Source: Pseudocercospora fijiensis CIRAD86 (Eukaryota; Ascomycota; Dothideomycetes; Mycosphaerellales; Mycosphaerellaceae). Taken from it: DNA of 64,000 bases. Shown piece after piece: positions 41,840 through 52,380 of the stretch. Under the pieces are notes generated by a model that saw only the letters and a program-made list of their open reading frames with translations, was not told the DNA's origin and searched no databases. The translations under genes were made by a program, and so were the position numbers. How positions within the stretch are numbered: the stretch's first letter is position 1; each line of letters opens with the position of its first letter. The stretch covers positions 690,001-754,000 of the forward strand of contig NW_006921549.1 in the NCBI RefSeq assembly GCF_000340215.1, written 5' to 3'.

Positions 41840-42920
41840 GAGAACAAGCGCTTACGCTTGCATAAGCTGCAGGCTACGTCGATATTAAAAAGGTAAGTAC
41901 TAACTTCCTCTATCTAGACTAAATGCTTTCTTTATGCTTATATATCTTCGTCTCCTAGAATAGGGGACTAACTAGCTACGATGATAATTATCGTAACATT
42001 CGCGAGAGCAACAAGCCTTTACTATATTTCTGGAACTAGTAGAAGTGCCGCATTGCGGACTAGTGCAGCAGGCAAAACATACCTATAGTGGGTCTCGCTA
42101 CCGCGGACAAGGACGTCTTAGAGCAAGCTGTTTTCGCTGTCTACCCTCACAACGTCCCGTTTGTACCGGAAGACCTCGAATAGCGAATGTCGGCTCTGCA
42201 GGCTGCAGCATTCAAGAATGCCGACAAATAGGCGAGGGAGCTTCATCGTAGGGAGTACGACCGGGAGAAACTGAAGTTTTGGGATCCGGATGATCTGAAT
42301 CCGGCTCAGGGCAAAGCTCCTCGAAAGCAGACAGAGGATGTGTAGCAGGCTGGCCCTAAGCATGCTTCTTCATCGCGGTCATCGTTATCCAACTCTTCTC
42401 CCCCTCCTTACGACAAGGCGTCGGTGGAATCGGATACTCCTCCGGCCGGCTAAAAGGAGGGCGACGACGCTGATATGCCTAGACGCTTCTCCTCTCATCA
42501 GGAAAGACGTCTAGCAGCCTGTAAGTCTTAGTCTAGTCTGCCTACCCACCCAATTGCTTACAAAAGAAAGCAGTAACTCGCGCAGTCGAGGATCATATCG
42601 CCAAGTCTCCCCCATCATCGATGCTCAGTGGCCACTCGCCTTCCAACAAGACGCGGCGCTCTGCCGGACAGGAAGAGGGACCACACCCAAAACCCATCAA
42701 GACGGAAATGGAAGATGAAGACAGGGAGAAGAAGCAGCAGAAAATCAAGAACGACTGTCCGCCAGTTAGAAGAAGCACCAGGCCACTAGTTGAGAGAAGC
42801 AACATCCCAGCAGTTGAGAGAAGCACCAGGCTACCAGTCGAAGGAAGCAACAACGACAGACCACCACTTGAGGAACTTCTTCAGCAAGCGCTTGGGGAGT
42901 TCAAGAAGCTTCGTGTATAA
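41840..42920 (+). pseudogene. 3' half of the same gene, RIP damage fading out
   Basis: Frame: DREQALTLA(*)AAGYVDIKK, intron 41,893-41,958 (GTAAGT...CTAG, with a ctaac branch-like signal), then SYDDNYRNIRESNKPLLYFW, ATADKDVLEQAVFAVYPHNV, ELHRREYDREKLKFWDPDDL. After a second intron (42,521-42,573, GTAAGT...GCAG) comes TRAVEDHIAKSPPSSMLSG, a Lys/Glu-rich stretch and ELLQQALGEFKKLRV, stop at 42,918. At least six in-frame TAG/TAA (about 42,028 to 42,453) lie at likely Gln/Trp codons; none occur in the last exon. So the gene was real and is now damaged from its 5' side. Function unknown; the C-terminus has a possible nuclear or coiled-coil style. Confidence 0.58.
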
Positions 42921-43499
42921 TCTCTTCTTCATTCCCGGACCTTGTCAAGCGTTGGCGTTAGCGTAGGAGGAAAAAAAGAAAACATCTTTGGCAAAGCAAA
43001 GCCGATCGTTTTTGTAAAAGCTTCGTGTTGTTTAAACCAGGATATGGTTTCCGGCCGTCGGAGGAATCAAGCGAAATGGGCTGCCACTATGATACATCCC
43101 GCCTAGCGGACATTTGGTAAGCACGTATCCGTGTTGTCTTCTGCACTTCTGAGAGCTAGGTTGCGAATGGACGTGTCGCATATGGCGTGGCAGCAGCGGA
43201 GAACATTTCCAAGTGTCTGGAGGAGGAAGCAGAGGCATGTCTTGTGAGTCTTGATCGTTATCTAGTGAACTGTGGCGCTTGATGCGGATGCATAGCTATG
43301 AAGACCTCCGCGATCTTGCCGCTCCAAGAACGCCTGCACACGAGCAATGATGTCGGCATTTTCTTCCTCGTGTGGATCAACTTGCGCAGATATCTCCTGG
43401 TGCGAGCGCTTCTACTTTCGCTGTCAGCGGACGCCTACGGGAAAAGATGTGCTGGCCTGCACGCTGGTGGGCGTGGCCGTGATGGCTCAACAGCGCATG
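42921..43499. other. No supported gene
   Basis: Ordinary CpA/TpG content and several short frames on both strands without recognisable domains. CpA/TpG-normal DNA resumes here after the RIP tract. Confidence 0.4.
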
Positions 43500-43655
43500 T
43501 ATCTGCTCTTGACTACTCCTTCTGCATGTCTCCTCCTGCATGTCCGAATACGACCGGTATCTGCTCTTGACCTCTCCTGCATGTCCGAATACGACTGGTA
43601 TCTGCTCTTGGCTTCTCCTTCTGTATGTCTCCTCCTGCATGTCCGAATTCGACGG
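43500..43655. repeat. Short-period tandem repeat
   Basis: Phrases tctgctcttg(a/g)c, ctcctgcatgtccgaat(a/t)cgac and ggtatctgctcttg recur three times with periods of about 50-65 bp. Overlapping open frames on both strands are by-products of the repeat. Confidence 0.8.
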
Positions 43656-44376
43656 CAGCAGTAATTTATGCTACTGCTGAAGCTCGAAGGAACAACGGGA
43701 AAGGCCTTGGAATCGCTACAGAAGGGATAGCAACTGACAAGCAAATGTGCGAGGTACCAACTCCTGGTCGTGCAGGTTGAGGACTCGCAGCTCCAGACGG
43801 GACTGCGGATGTCTCAACACCAACGAAGGCATGCGCAACTTAGGCCATAACGATGCCAGCTTCGGTGGCGATGGCGAGCCTCCAACGTGAGGCAGGTGAC
43901 TGCCTTGACGAGACTGAGGGCCAAGATGGCTCGATATTGTATGCATTCGATGACTTGAGGTGGTGTGTGTTCCTAGGGATTGGCATTGCCGGATTGACAC
44001 TCGTTGCTGGTCGATGCCGGAGATCTGAGAAGGGCTTGATCTTCATACGCGGCGCCAGGAGCAAAAGTAGTCAATGATGTAGCGTCACTACAGCGTTCCA
44101 TACAGCAAGCACCAGGTGTCATTGACGAAGTGAATGGAAGAATTTGAAGCGCGAACATGGACGTGATGGTGAGTGCCTCGATTGTTCAGCCTTGACCGGC
44201 TAACGGTGGTGGCTGAAAACAGCGAATTGCCGTCTGACAACACCTTTCCCGCAGGTGTAATAATGTCAACCGACCTGCGAAAACAGAGGAGATAAGGCGA
44301 GATAATGCATGATACTGACTGAATCTGCTTGGTAGGTGAACTGCGATTCTGCATCTATGAGACCATGAAATGGCAC
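43656..44376. other. No supported gene
   Basis: Several frames of 60-95 codons on both strands overlap one another; none has a recognisable motif. Base composition is ordinary. Confidence 0.35.
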
Positions 44377-44677
44377 AGATATCCCAGTCGTTACGGAATG
44401 CCACTTTCCCTCTCTGTAAGCCATCAAACGTGTCCTCTTTTTTTTCATTTCTTCTAACGTTTTCGCATAGCACCCAAGGGATATCGCACAGCTAGGTGCG
44501 ATCCTTGATACTAGTTGTATCGCAAAGATATCCTAGTCGTTACGGAATGCCATTTTCGCTTTCTGTAAGCTATTAAACGTGTCCTCTTTTTTTTCTGTTT
44601 CTTCTAACATTGTCGCATAGTACTTAAGGTATATCGTATAGCGAGTTGCGATCCTTAATACTAGTTATATCGCAAAG
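44377..44677. repeat. 149/150-bp tandem duplication at the edge of a RIP island
   Basis: Copy 1 begins at 44,377 and copy 2 at 44,526, both with agatatcc(c/t)agtcgttacgg. They stay aligned to cgcaaag at 44,527 and 44,677. Most differences put T or A in copy 2 where copy 1 has CpA or TpG (ccatc/tatt, cacccaa/tactta, cgcaca/cgtata, gtatc/tatatc). Confidence 0.92.
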
Positions 44678-44689
44678 CTTGTTCGCCGA

Positions 44690-45617
44690 AGCAAGCATTA
44701 AAGTATAAGAAGATTAATACTAGTAGAGGTCGTATTAGAGGAAGCTACGTTTTACTTATCTAATATCTTTCTTATTAAGATAGTAGCAATCTCTCTCGGC
44801 GTTATCCTATAGCTCCGAAGAACTTAGACAAGACTATATAGGTAACTAGAAACGCTATTCTCTACTATAGTATTAGGGCGAGGTATAGGCGTAGAGCTAC
44901 CTTCTTCGGCCGCTATCTTCTATAGGACGATATCGGTAATCTCCGCTAGTAGTATACCGTAGACTTTTATAAAATTAATCTAGCTACGAAGCTTATCTAG
45001 AATGCTTCCTACTACGTTATCGACGATAGTTATAGTAGAGAAAGACTAGGTATCGGTAGCGCTATAGTTAGTATAGCTAGTATTAGAATTAGTAGGAAGC
45101 TAACTAGAGCCCTCGTTAAACGAGATATACTTCGGAAGCTTCGTTAGCGAGTCGTCGATATACTTAATAGGCTACTTTAATAGGCTATTAACCTACTTTA
45201 GAGGCTTCTTTAATAAGCTATCGTCTTACTTCGAAATCTTCTCTAAGAAGCCGTCGACCTACTCCTATATAATAGATTCTAATAAGAACTTCTTTAGCTT
45301 CGAAGCGTTAATATTCTCCTTACTATCGGACTAGACCGATATTAGCTTACTAATAGAGATCGACTTTGTCTACTTCTAAGTAGGATAGTTATAGTTAGAG
45401 GTCGATAGTATAGCGGTAGCTATAAGCTACTTTATAACTAATATTAATATCTTATATTTAGTAGAAAGAAACCCGTCGTCGCTCTTAGACTAGGTATAGA
45501 GCTACTTCTTAACCGAAGTTAGTATCTTATATTTAGTAGAAGGAAACCCGTCCTCGCTTTTAAACTAGGCGTAGAGATGCTTCTTATTTGTCTTAGAAGA
45601 GCGCTTCGTAGTAGGAA
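44690..45617 (-). pseudogene. RIP-mutated minus-strand gene truncated by element C
   Basis: Read leftwards from 45,617, the minus strand gives IPTTKRSSKTNKK, two repeats of DGF(P/L)STKYKILT, KENINASKLKKFLLESII, VDGFLEKIS, YIDDSLTKLPKYISFNEGSS, INFIKVYGILLAEITDIVL and PRPNTIVENSVSSYLYSLV. Stops fall at probable Gln/Trp. The frame runs into the 5' LTR of element C, so the N-terminus lies beyond the insertion. Family not recognised. Confidence 0.42.
45444..45596. repeat. 72-75-bp tandem duplication inside the truncated gene
   Basis: The string tatcttatatttagtagaa(a/g)gaaacccgtc(g/c)tcgct occurs at about 45,452 and 45,523 and is followed by further matching sequence to cttctta. In-frame duplication within the minus-strand frame. 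Confidence 0.85.
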
Positions 45618-45732
45618 TGTTATAGTAGGGACGGTACGCTAGCTAAGCCTAGTATATACTTTCTATAGAACTATAGATACTTACCTTAATACTATACTAT
45701 AGCACGTCTACTAATTCGTCCCTTGCGCGATA
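45618..45732 (+). repeat. Putative 5' LTR of element C
   Basis: Begins TGTTAT after the truncated pseudogene and ends ...gcgata (TA from CA after RIP) just before the primer-site-like string. About 115 bp. Only one copy is in the window, so the ends are inferred from context and from TGTTA starts of LTRs A and B. Confidence 0.5.
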
Positions 45733-45733
45733 A

Positions 45734-45750
45734 TTAGTAGCTTCGCTTTA
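45734..45750 (+). promoter_or_regulatory. Putative tRNA primer-binding site of element C
   Basis: ttagtagcttcgcttta, nearly the same as in element A at 13,215. Consistent with a TGGTAGC... site after RIP. Confidence 0.45.
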
Positions 45751-46159
45751 GTTAGATCTAGATCCGTTCGAATAGTACCTAAGTACTAGACGAACGGGTA
45801 CCTTAAAAAAACTAAAAAAACGCGACCGCGAGGTCCCGTACTAGCGGTACCGACCTACCTACCTAACTATAATAACTACCTACGCTCGATACCGAGACGA
45901 TTACAATAGTCCTCTAAATTCTATATATTATCTTCTGTATATATATAGCTATATACCGATAGCCCTCTAATCGACGGCGCTCTATAGCCCTCTAATCGCT
46001 AGACTAGGCGGCCCGCCTTCCTTATCTAGGTTTGTTTACTCTATACTAGTACCTACCGAAGCGGGCACCGGTTAAGGCAAGAGCCTATAAGTACCCTAAC
46101 AGTTTCCCGACTCTAGTCTAGTTCCTTAACTCTATACTTATCCTATATTTTTATAAGAT

Positions 46160-47000
46160 TACCGAGCCTACGCTTATTCTACAAATACGCTAGCTTCCGT
46201 ACGCCCCGATTTAGACGCCTACTCGTTAAATATCGCTTTTTGCTTTAAGGAGTTCTTAGCTAACGCCGGTTACGCTAAGTTAGTATACTAGAAGTAAAGA
46301 GACCCGCTTATAGTAGTCGTTACGAAAATTACTACGTACTATTAGCCCTTAGAAGAATATATACTACGAAAACTCTCGGATACTAGAGGCGGTACTACCC
46401 TCGGTTTCCCTTAGGATTAGGTAGTTAACCGCTCTTTAGTTACGGTAGTAGCGAAGACGCTACTTACTCTCTATAACGAACTTATAGTTTTAGATATAAT
46501 AGGACCTAACGACTTAGCGGCTCCTACTCCGGAACTAGCACTACCCTCTCTAGATATAGTAGTGCCCGTAAGTCCGGATACTAGTCTATAGCTACGTCGC
46601 CGTCGGACGATTTTAGTAGCTAGTACGCGATATATTATATACGTACGCTATAGGTCCTTACTAATTGTTTTTCCCCTAGGTCTACGAGAACTTAGTACCT
46701 TAGAGCTATTACCTATAAGCAGTCCTAATTTGTCCTTACCGGTTTTAGTCGGCCCTAAGTAGTAGAGCTCTAAATAGCAAGGTCCTAAGTAATACAGTCC
46801 TAAGCCCGAGTACTAGGATATAGAGTAGTAGAGTCCTAAGTAGCAAGCTCCGGAGCGAGAGAGCCCTAAGCCTAAATAGTAGGAGCTCCCGGCCCTAAGT
46901 AGTCTAGAGTCCTCTCTACTAGCTCCTAAGCTTTAGCGATAAGGTACTTAGTAGCGAGGACCCTAACGATAAGAGTAAGAGCGCCTACTCCCTCCTATAT
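46160..47000 (+). pseudogene. Element C ORF1-like region, RIP-mutated
   Basis: Frame 2 reads through stops: NTLASVRPDLDAYSLNIAFC, KEFLANAGYAKLVY, LSDTRGGTTLGFP, LLTLYNELIVLDIIGPND, then a Pro/Ser/Lys repeat in which cctaagtag (Pro-Lys-stop, presumably Pro-Lys-Gln) recurs about ten times (46,750-46,910). No domain recognised. It corresponds in position to ORF1 of element A. Confidence 0.45.
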
Positions 47001-50000
47001 CGGCTAAGAATATAGTCGATATATCTTAAGATATAGACCTAGATATCTAGCATATAGACTTAGTATATATAGAGCCTAGTATAGAGCGTAACCTATCTCC
47101 TCGCTAGTAGCGCTATAATAGATTAGTCGACGCTTTCTTAGGTATAGAGGCTAGACGCCTAGTCGCGGACCGCTAGCGAGTACGTAACGCTAGCGTAGGA
47201 CTATCCTCCTAAAACTAGCGTAATAGCAAGTAGCTAGCCTATAACAACCCGTAGCCTTAATACCTACGAGAGGGCGTACTACGCGAAGTCCCGGTACGCG
47301 AGAACTAGAACGCTACTAGCGCTAACGCGGCCGCTAAAGACGCTAACGGCGAAATCCTAAATGCCGCTAACCTAGCCGTTTTACGCAATAAGATACGCTA
47401 GCTATTTAGACAACTATTAAATTAATAAGTTATCTAAACCTAGTAACTTAGGGATAAAATCCGGGACGAGATCGACTAGTTACGCTAAAGTATCCCTTCG
47501 AGCTTAGTATAAGATAGGCTAGATACTAGACGAGCTAAACGCCTCGCGCGGGCAGGTTTATATAAATAGGTCCCGTAGGAGTAGGTTCTATTAGCCCTAC
47601 TACCTAACCTAGTCGAAGCCTAGCCTTATTAGTTACGGCGTAACGTATAACGCAACGCCGAGGCTAGACAACGCCGCTATAGCTAAGGCGGTGCAGCTAG
47701 CGGAGGGCCTCTAAGCCTAAGCCCTAGCGACTCTAGTACCTATAGTAGGAACTTTAGCCTACGAGGTTATAGTTTTAACCCTTACTATATAGACAATTTC
47801 CGCTTTACCCGCTCGCCCTATTATAGTCTATAGCGTTCCTAGCGCCTAGAGAGATTTAACCCTATAGATATCGGGTACTTCTATCTAGACGCACTATACG
47901 TAGACTCTAATAGCTAGGATATCTATACGTACGGTAATAAGGTTACCTTTACTTCGGTATACCTCTTTCTAGACGCCGCTTATAATTACGCCGTAGTTAA
48001 TTACGCTCGTACTATACGTACCTAGCTTACTAAGTACCTATATAGGGCTATATAGCAATAGTTTATTTACGAGCTTACGAGTAATAATCGTAATACTATT
48101 CGCGGAGGAGAAGGCATTAAGCGTTAGTATAAGGCACTAAGGGACAAGTTTAGTAGATCTATTATCGAGGCCTAGGATAAGCTATACGCCGAATCTTATA
48201 TAGTATAGAATATACGTAACCGTAGAGCACCCTAGTAGTTTATTATAAACTATATCCGCTACGTACGCGAGGTAGGTCTCGAGATAGACCCTAATAGACC
48301 GTACGCTCTTCTCTACTAGGTATAGTTACGATTCGAGCCCCGCCTATAGAATAAGCTCGATAAGCCTTTACTAAGCGATATGATTTACACTTTTATACGA
48401 GCCGTTAAAGACAAGTATAAAGCATAGTACCGTAGATATATATAGTCCGATAGCTACAGTATAGTACGAGGCTATAATAGATATAATAGTAAGTTATAAT
48501 ACCGAAACGCTCGTAATAGCGACCGGTACGCCGAGTCTTCGGGCGCGTATTGCGACACTTTAGATCGCGGTTACGGTAGTAGGTTCGACGATCGGTACGC
48601 CGTAGTAGTACGCGGATATCGCGATAATTTAGGTCGCGGTTACGCCGGAGGCTATAGCAATAAGCGCCCTAGAAATAGTAGCTATACTAATTAAAACTAG
48701 TATTAGCGCCGAGATTAAGGAAACGATAGGTAAGCCCTAGCGGGAGAGGGACGCCTAAAAGAGTACGCTTCTAACCGTAATAGGGAGCTACGTAATAATA
48801 ATTAAGGCTACGGGGTACGTAACGGCAATCGAAATACTAATCGTAGGTAATAGTAAAATAAGGATACGCGAAACGACGTACGTAATACCTAGGGTTAGTA
48901 AGAACGCAGCCGCTAAGGCAATAACGCCCCGCGTAACTATTACGCTAATAAGTAGATATCGGAGCCTCTAGTCGAAGAGCCTATATCTATCCTAGAGCTA
49001 CGTTTATACTTACGCCTACGATTAAGCTTACGCTACTTAGCGAGGCTAGTAAGCCTATACTCCGTACCGGTATATTTTAACGACTAGGTAGATATCTACT
49101 ATAGATTAGACGATATAGATAATAACGCCTCTTTATAGAACTCTATATTAGTATACTATAGCGAGGTTCTACTACTATTACTCTTTTCCCTATATATTAG
49201 TAAGTACCTCCTTCCGGCGATAGAACCCTTCGCTACGATATAGCCTTTAAAGTTCTTATACGTAAATTATAGCGCGAAGTTCGATAGCAACAATCTCTTA
49301 TAAGACTATAGGCGCACTAAGTACGCTATAGAGCTAACGCCTAAGAAAGATAGTATAGAGGAGGACGCTAGGCTTATCGAGTCCGCTATACTACTAAAGG
49401 TTAAAGGAGGATACGCGTTTCGAGGCTATTATTATCTACGTACAGTCGTACGCCTATAGAAGGACAGTATAGAATACGTAGTTTGCTTAGATATAGGCGC
49501 TGCTATATCTCTTGTCGACGAGGCCTTCCTACGCTAGACGCGCCTAGATATCGAGTATAAGCGTCTAGTAGCCTTACTAAAGGTTAAAGGCGTAGGATTA
49601 ACGGACATTAGTAAGTACGTAGATCTCGATTTTTAGGTACTAGGAATCGTTAAGGGCTCTAAGGTTATCGCCTATATACGTTATAAGGTATATATCGTTA
49701 AGGAGCTTAGCGCTAAGTTTCTTATAGTAATAGACATTATCGGCCCGAAGGGTATTAAGATTAATATACTATACCGTACCGCAACGATTAATTCCTATAA
49801 AAAGGCGAAGATTCCCCTACTAGTAGGCTATAAAGATTAGGTTAAGTTCTGTACGGTAGTATACTCGGGCGATAAGAACGTCGTTCTAGTACTATAGGCT
49901 ATAACTTTAGTGCCTATCTAGTTTAGAACGTACCTCTCTTCGGACTAAGACGTAGCGTTCTACCCGTAGAACTAGGAACTTAAGAACAAAGCCCTAACTA

Positions 50001-50519
50001 TCTACGCCGTAGTTACGGACGCTATAGTAAATTTCGTATAGGTCCGTAACGATACGGATTAGCTACAGACTTTGCTATAATATATAAAGATAGGATATAT
50101 ACGCGAGTATAACTACTACGGCTACTACTATATCGCGCCTAAGGATTACGGCGTAGCCGGCCTTCCGCTACCGGACCTACTAAACCCTATAAAGGAGACC
50201 TAGCTTTTTAATAGCGTAACGGCCTACGGTACCGAAGAGTAGGTATAACTTATCGAGGCCGTAGTAAAGAAGTACGAGGACCTATAGAAGGACAAGGGTA
50301 CTACGGTAGACATTCCTAAGTCTAACTACTTAGAAGTTACGCTAAAGCTAGGCTATAAGAACGATAAAGTTCCTATAGTAGCATACCTACTCTACGCCCC
50401 TAATAAAGAAGTCGTAAATAAGACGTTCGACCCGCTATATATATAAGGAAAGATATCCTTTACTACTAAGCCTACTTAATTTAGGTTCCTAGTCTTCGTA
50501 GTCTAGAAAACAACAATAG
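47001..50519 (+). pseudogene. Element C Gag-Pol, 5' part (Gag, protease, start of RT), RIP-mutated
   Basis: The Gag-like domain at about 47,850-48,430 reads IGYFYLDALYVDSNS, GNKVTFTSVYLFLDAAYNYA, GGEGIKR, matching the style of the element A Gag (GNKIIYRSVYAFIKAAKNY). An Arg/Gly/Tyr-rich tail follows (GYGSRFDDRYAVVVRGYRDN), probably nucleic-acid binding. The protease near 49,481-49,600 reads VCLDIGAAISLVDEAFL. The expected Asp-Thr-Gly is Asp-Ile-Gly because ACA became ATA at 49,493-49,495. The reverse transcriptase begins before the insertion (PT(*)FRFLVFVV(*)KTTIVD) and is cut at the TSD TAGAT (50,520-50,524). Confidence 0.75.
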
Positions 50520-50524
50520 TAGAT
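50520..50524. repeat. 5' target-site duplication of element B (TAGAT)
   Basis: TAGAT before the TGTTAG start of the 5' LTR of B; repeated at 57,110-57,114. Confidence 0.9.
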
Positions 50525-50720
50525 TGTTAGGGCTAAAGAGGCTATACGTAATTAGTATGTAACTAGGCTAAGTAAAGCTAGGGTCTTAGTACCTTAGGTA
50601 GGGCTTAGCGCTTAGTAATAGGCTAACTTGCCTACCTTCCTCCCTTTTCTCCTAGCTCCTTATCGAATACTACCTATACCTACTACTACCCTATCTACCT
50701 ACTAATATACCCTTCTTATA
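50525..50720 (+). repeat. 5' LTR of element B
   Basis: 196 bp from TGTTAGGG to cttcttata (TA from CA). Nine differences to the 3' LTR, seven of them in CpA/TpG context and two C/T differences in a CT-rich run. Confidence 0.94.
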
Positions 50721-50999
50721 TAGTATTTAATCTACCCTTTAAGGGTAGCAGCTAGATAGTCCTTATTTTAAGCTTTTAGCGGTATAGCTACGAAAATCGT
50801 TAATCTAACTATATTACGCCCGAAGAACGGGACCTATATATACTATCCTATCGAAACAACCGTACTAATTATTAAGCAAGGCCTTCTATACGGCCTATTA
50901 TACTAAGTTAATCGTACTAGACTAACATCTACTAATTCCGCTACATCCGTATCTTAGGGGCTAATAATATATTATTAGCGTTACCCCCTATTATAATAG

Positions 51000-52380
51000 C
51001 AGGCTTATTACGAAGTAACAATAACCGTGCTACCGCTAGTAGCGCTAGCAATAACAACGCTAGTAGCATAGTGCCTACTAAAGTGCCTACTAAAGCACCT
51101 ACTAAAGTGCCTCCTACCGAAGAGCCTACTATAGGACCTACTAAAGAAGAACTTATAATTCTAGGTAATAACCCGGAATTGCCTATTAGCGACATTCTTA
51201 ACAACATTGTTAATCGACGATATAGCTAACTAGCCTTTAGGCCTTAACTATTAGGGAGACTTTAAGAAGCTACCTAAAACAGGCTTACTACCCTACGTTA
51301 AGAACAATAGCTAAAGGATAACCTCCTTAAGCTCCGTCGCCTTTAGGAAGCTCTAACGACTACTACTAAACCTATAGCAGGACCTTCTTTACTACCTATC
51401 TAAAAGAAGGATGCTAAACTTAAGGACTGTACTATGTTTAATAGCTCTAGTCGCAAGCAATATAATAACTATATACGTAATTGTAAGCTTAACTAACGAA
51501 ATGTACCGAGGGCTCTTCTAGACGACTATTTATTAGTTGTCTATGCTATATAGTATATTAATAGCGACCTAAAGCGTATATAGGATAACTATTTCGACTC
51601 CCTTAATAACTAGACTACTATTTAGTAGTAGACCTACAAAACTATTATACTAGACATCCTTAGTAACCCTATACTAAGGCAATAATATACTTAGGACCTG
51701 TATCTTCGAGCTAAATAAAAGACTAATTAATCGGCTCGTTTATTCGAGGCCTACTTAAAAACCCTTAAAGACGACCTTCCGCCTAAGACTAATTCTATAT
51801 AGATCTCCGAGATACGCCTAAAACTTAGGTAGGAACTTATCCTCGAATTAGACCGTCGCCGCGTGTTCGAACAAGCTAATCTAATACGTATTTAATTTAT
51901 AGTCGAAGTAGAAACAGCCGAACGAGCTGTCTAGCTTTAATAACGACTAGAATCGAGGATCCGGCTAGCTAGTACTAACCGCGGCAATCGTAGTAGCCGC
52001 AGAGGAAACTAAGGTTCCTACTAAGACAACAATGCTAATAGTAGGAATAGTAACAACGACCGTAGAAGGGGCCGTAGCCGGCGACTATATAGAGGAGGCC
52101 GCGATAGGGGCCGTAGAAGGGGCTCGTATCCTTACAACGCTAACCGCTTAACTAACAATAATAGCTACGGTAGTCTACTAACCGGATTAAAGTGCTTTAA
52201 TTATAATAGCACTAGCTATCTACTAGGCTAATGCGACAAACCTAAGGACTAGGCCCGAATTAACCGTACTTCCGCTAAATACCGAAAGTACCTCTTAGCG
52301 GCTAACGCTACCGATTTGCTCGGCGGTAATAACGATAAACCTATAGCCCCTAATAATCCTAATTAGCTTGCTCGTATACT
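51000..52380 (+). pseudogene. Element B Gag, RIP-mutated
   Basis: Reads through stops: PELPISDILNNIVNRRYS, KLKDCTMFNSSSRKQYNNYI, RALLDDYLLVVYAI, NPILRQ(*)YT(*)DLYLRAK, then an Arg/Gly/Asn-rich stretch (RRGRSRRLYRGGRDRGRRRG). A zinc-knuckle-like motif at 52,193-52,234 reads C-F-N-Y-N-S-T-S-Y-L-L-G-stop-C. The spacing is CX2CX4HX4C, with the second Cys and the His both as Tyr, which is what CpA/TpG mutation of TGT or CAT would give. Gag packages element RNA into virus-like particles. Confidence 0.65.

Noticed and set aside
50941..51207. 88-codon minus-strand hydrophobic frame
   Set aside because: Gly/Val/Leu repeats arise from a cctactaaag-type repeat opposite the start of Gag in element B; not a membrane protein gene.
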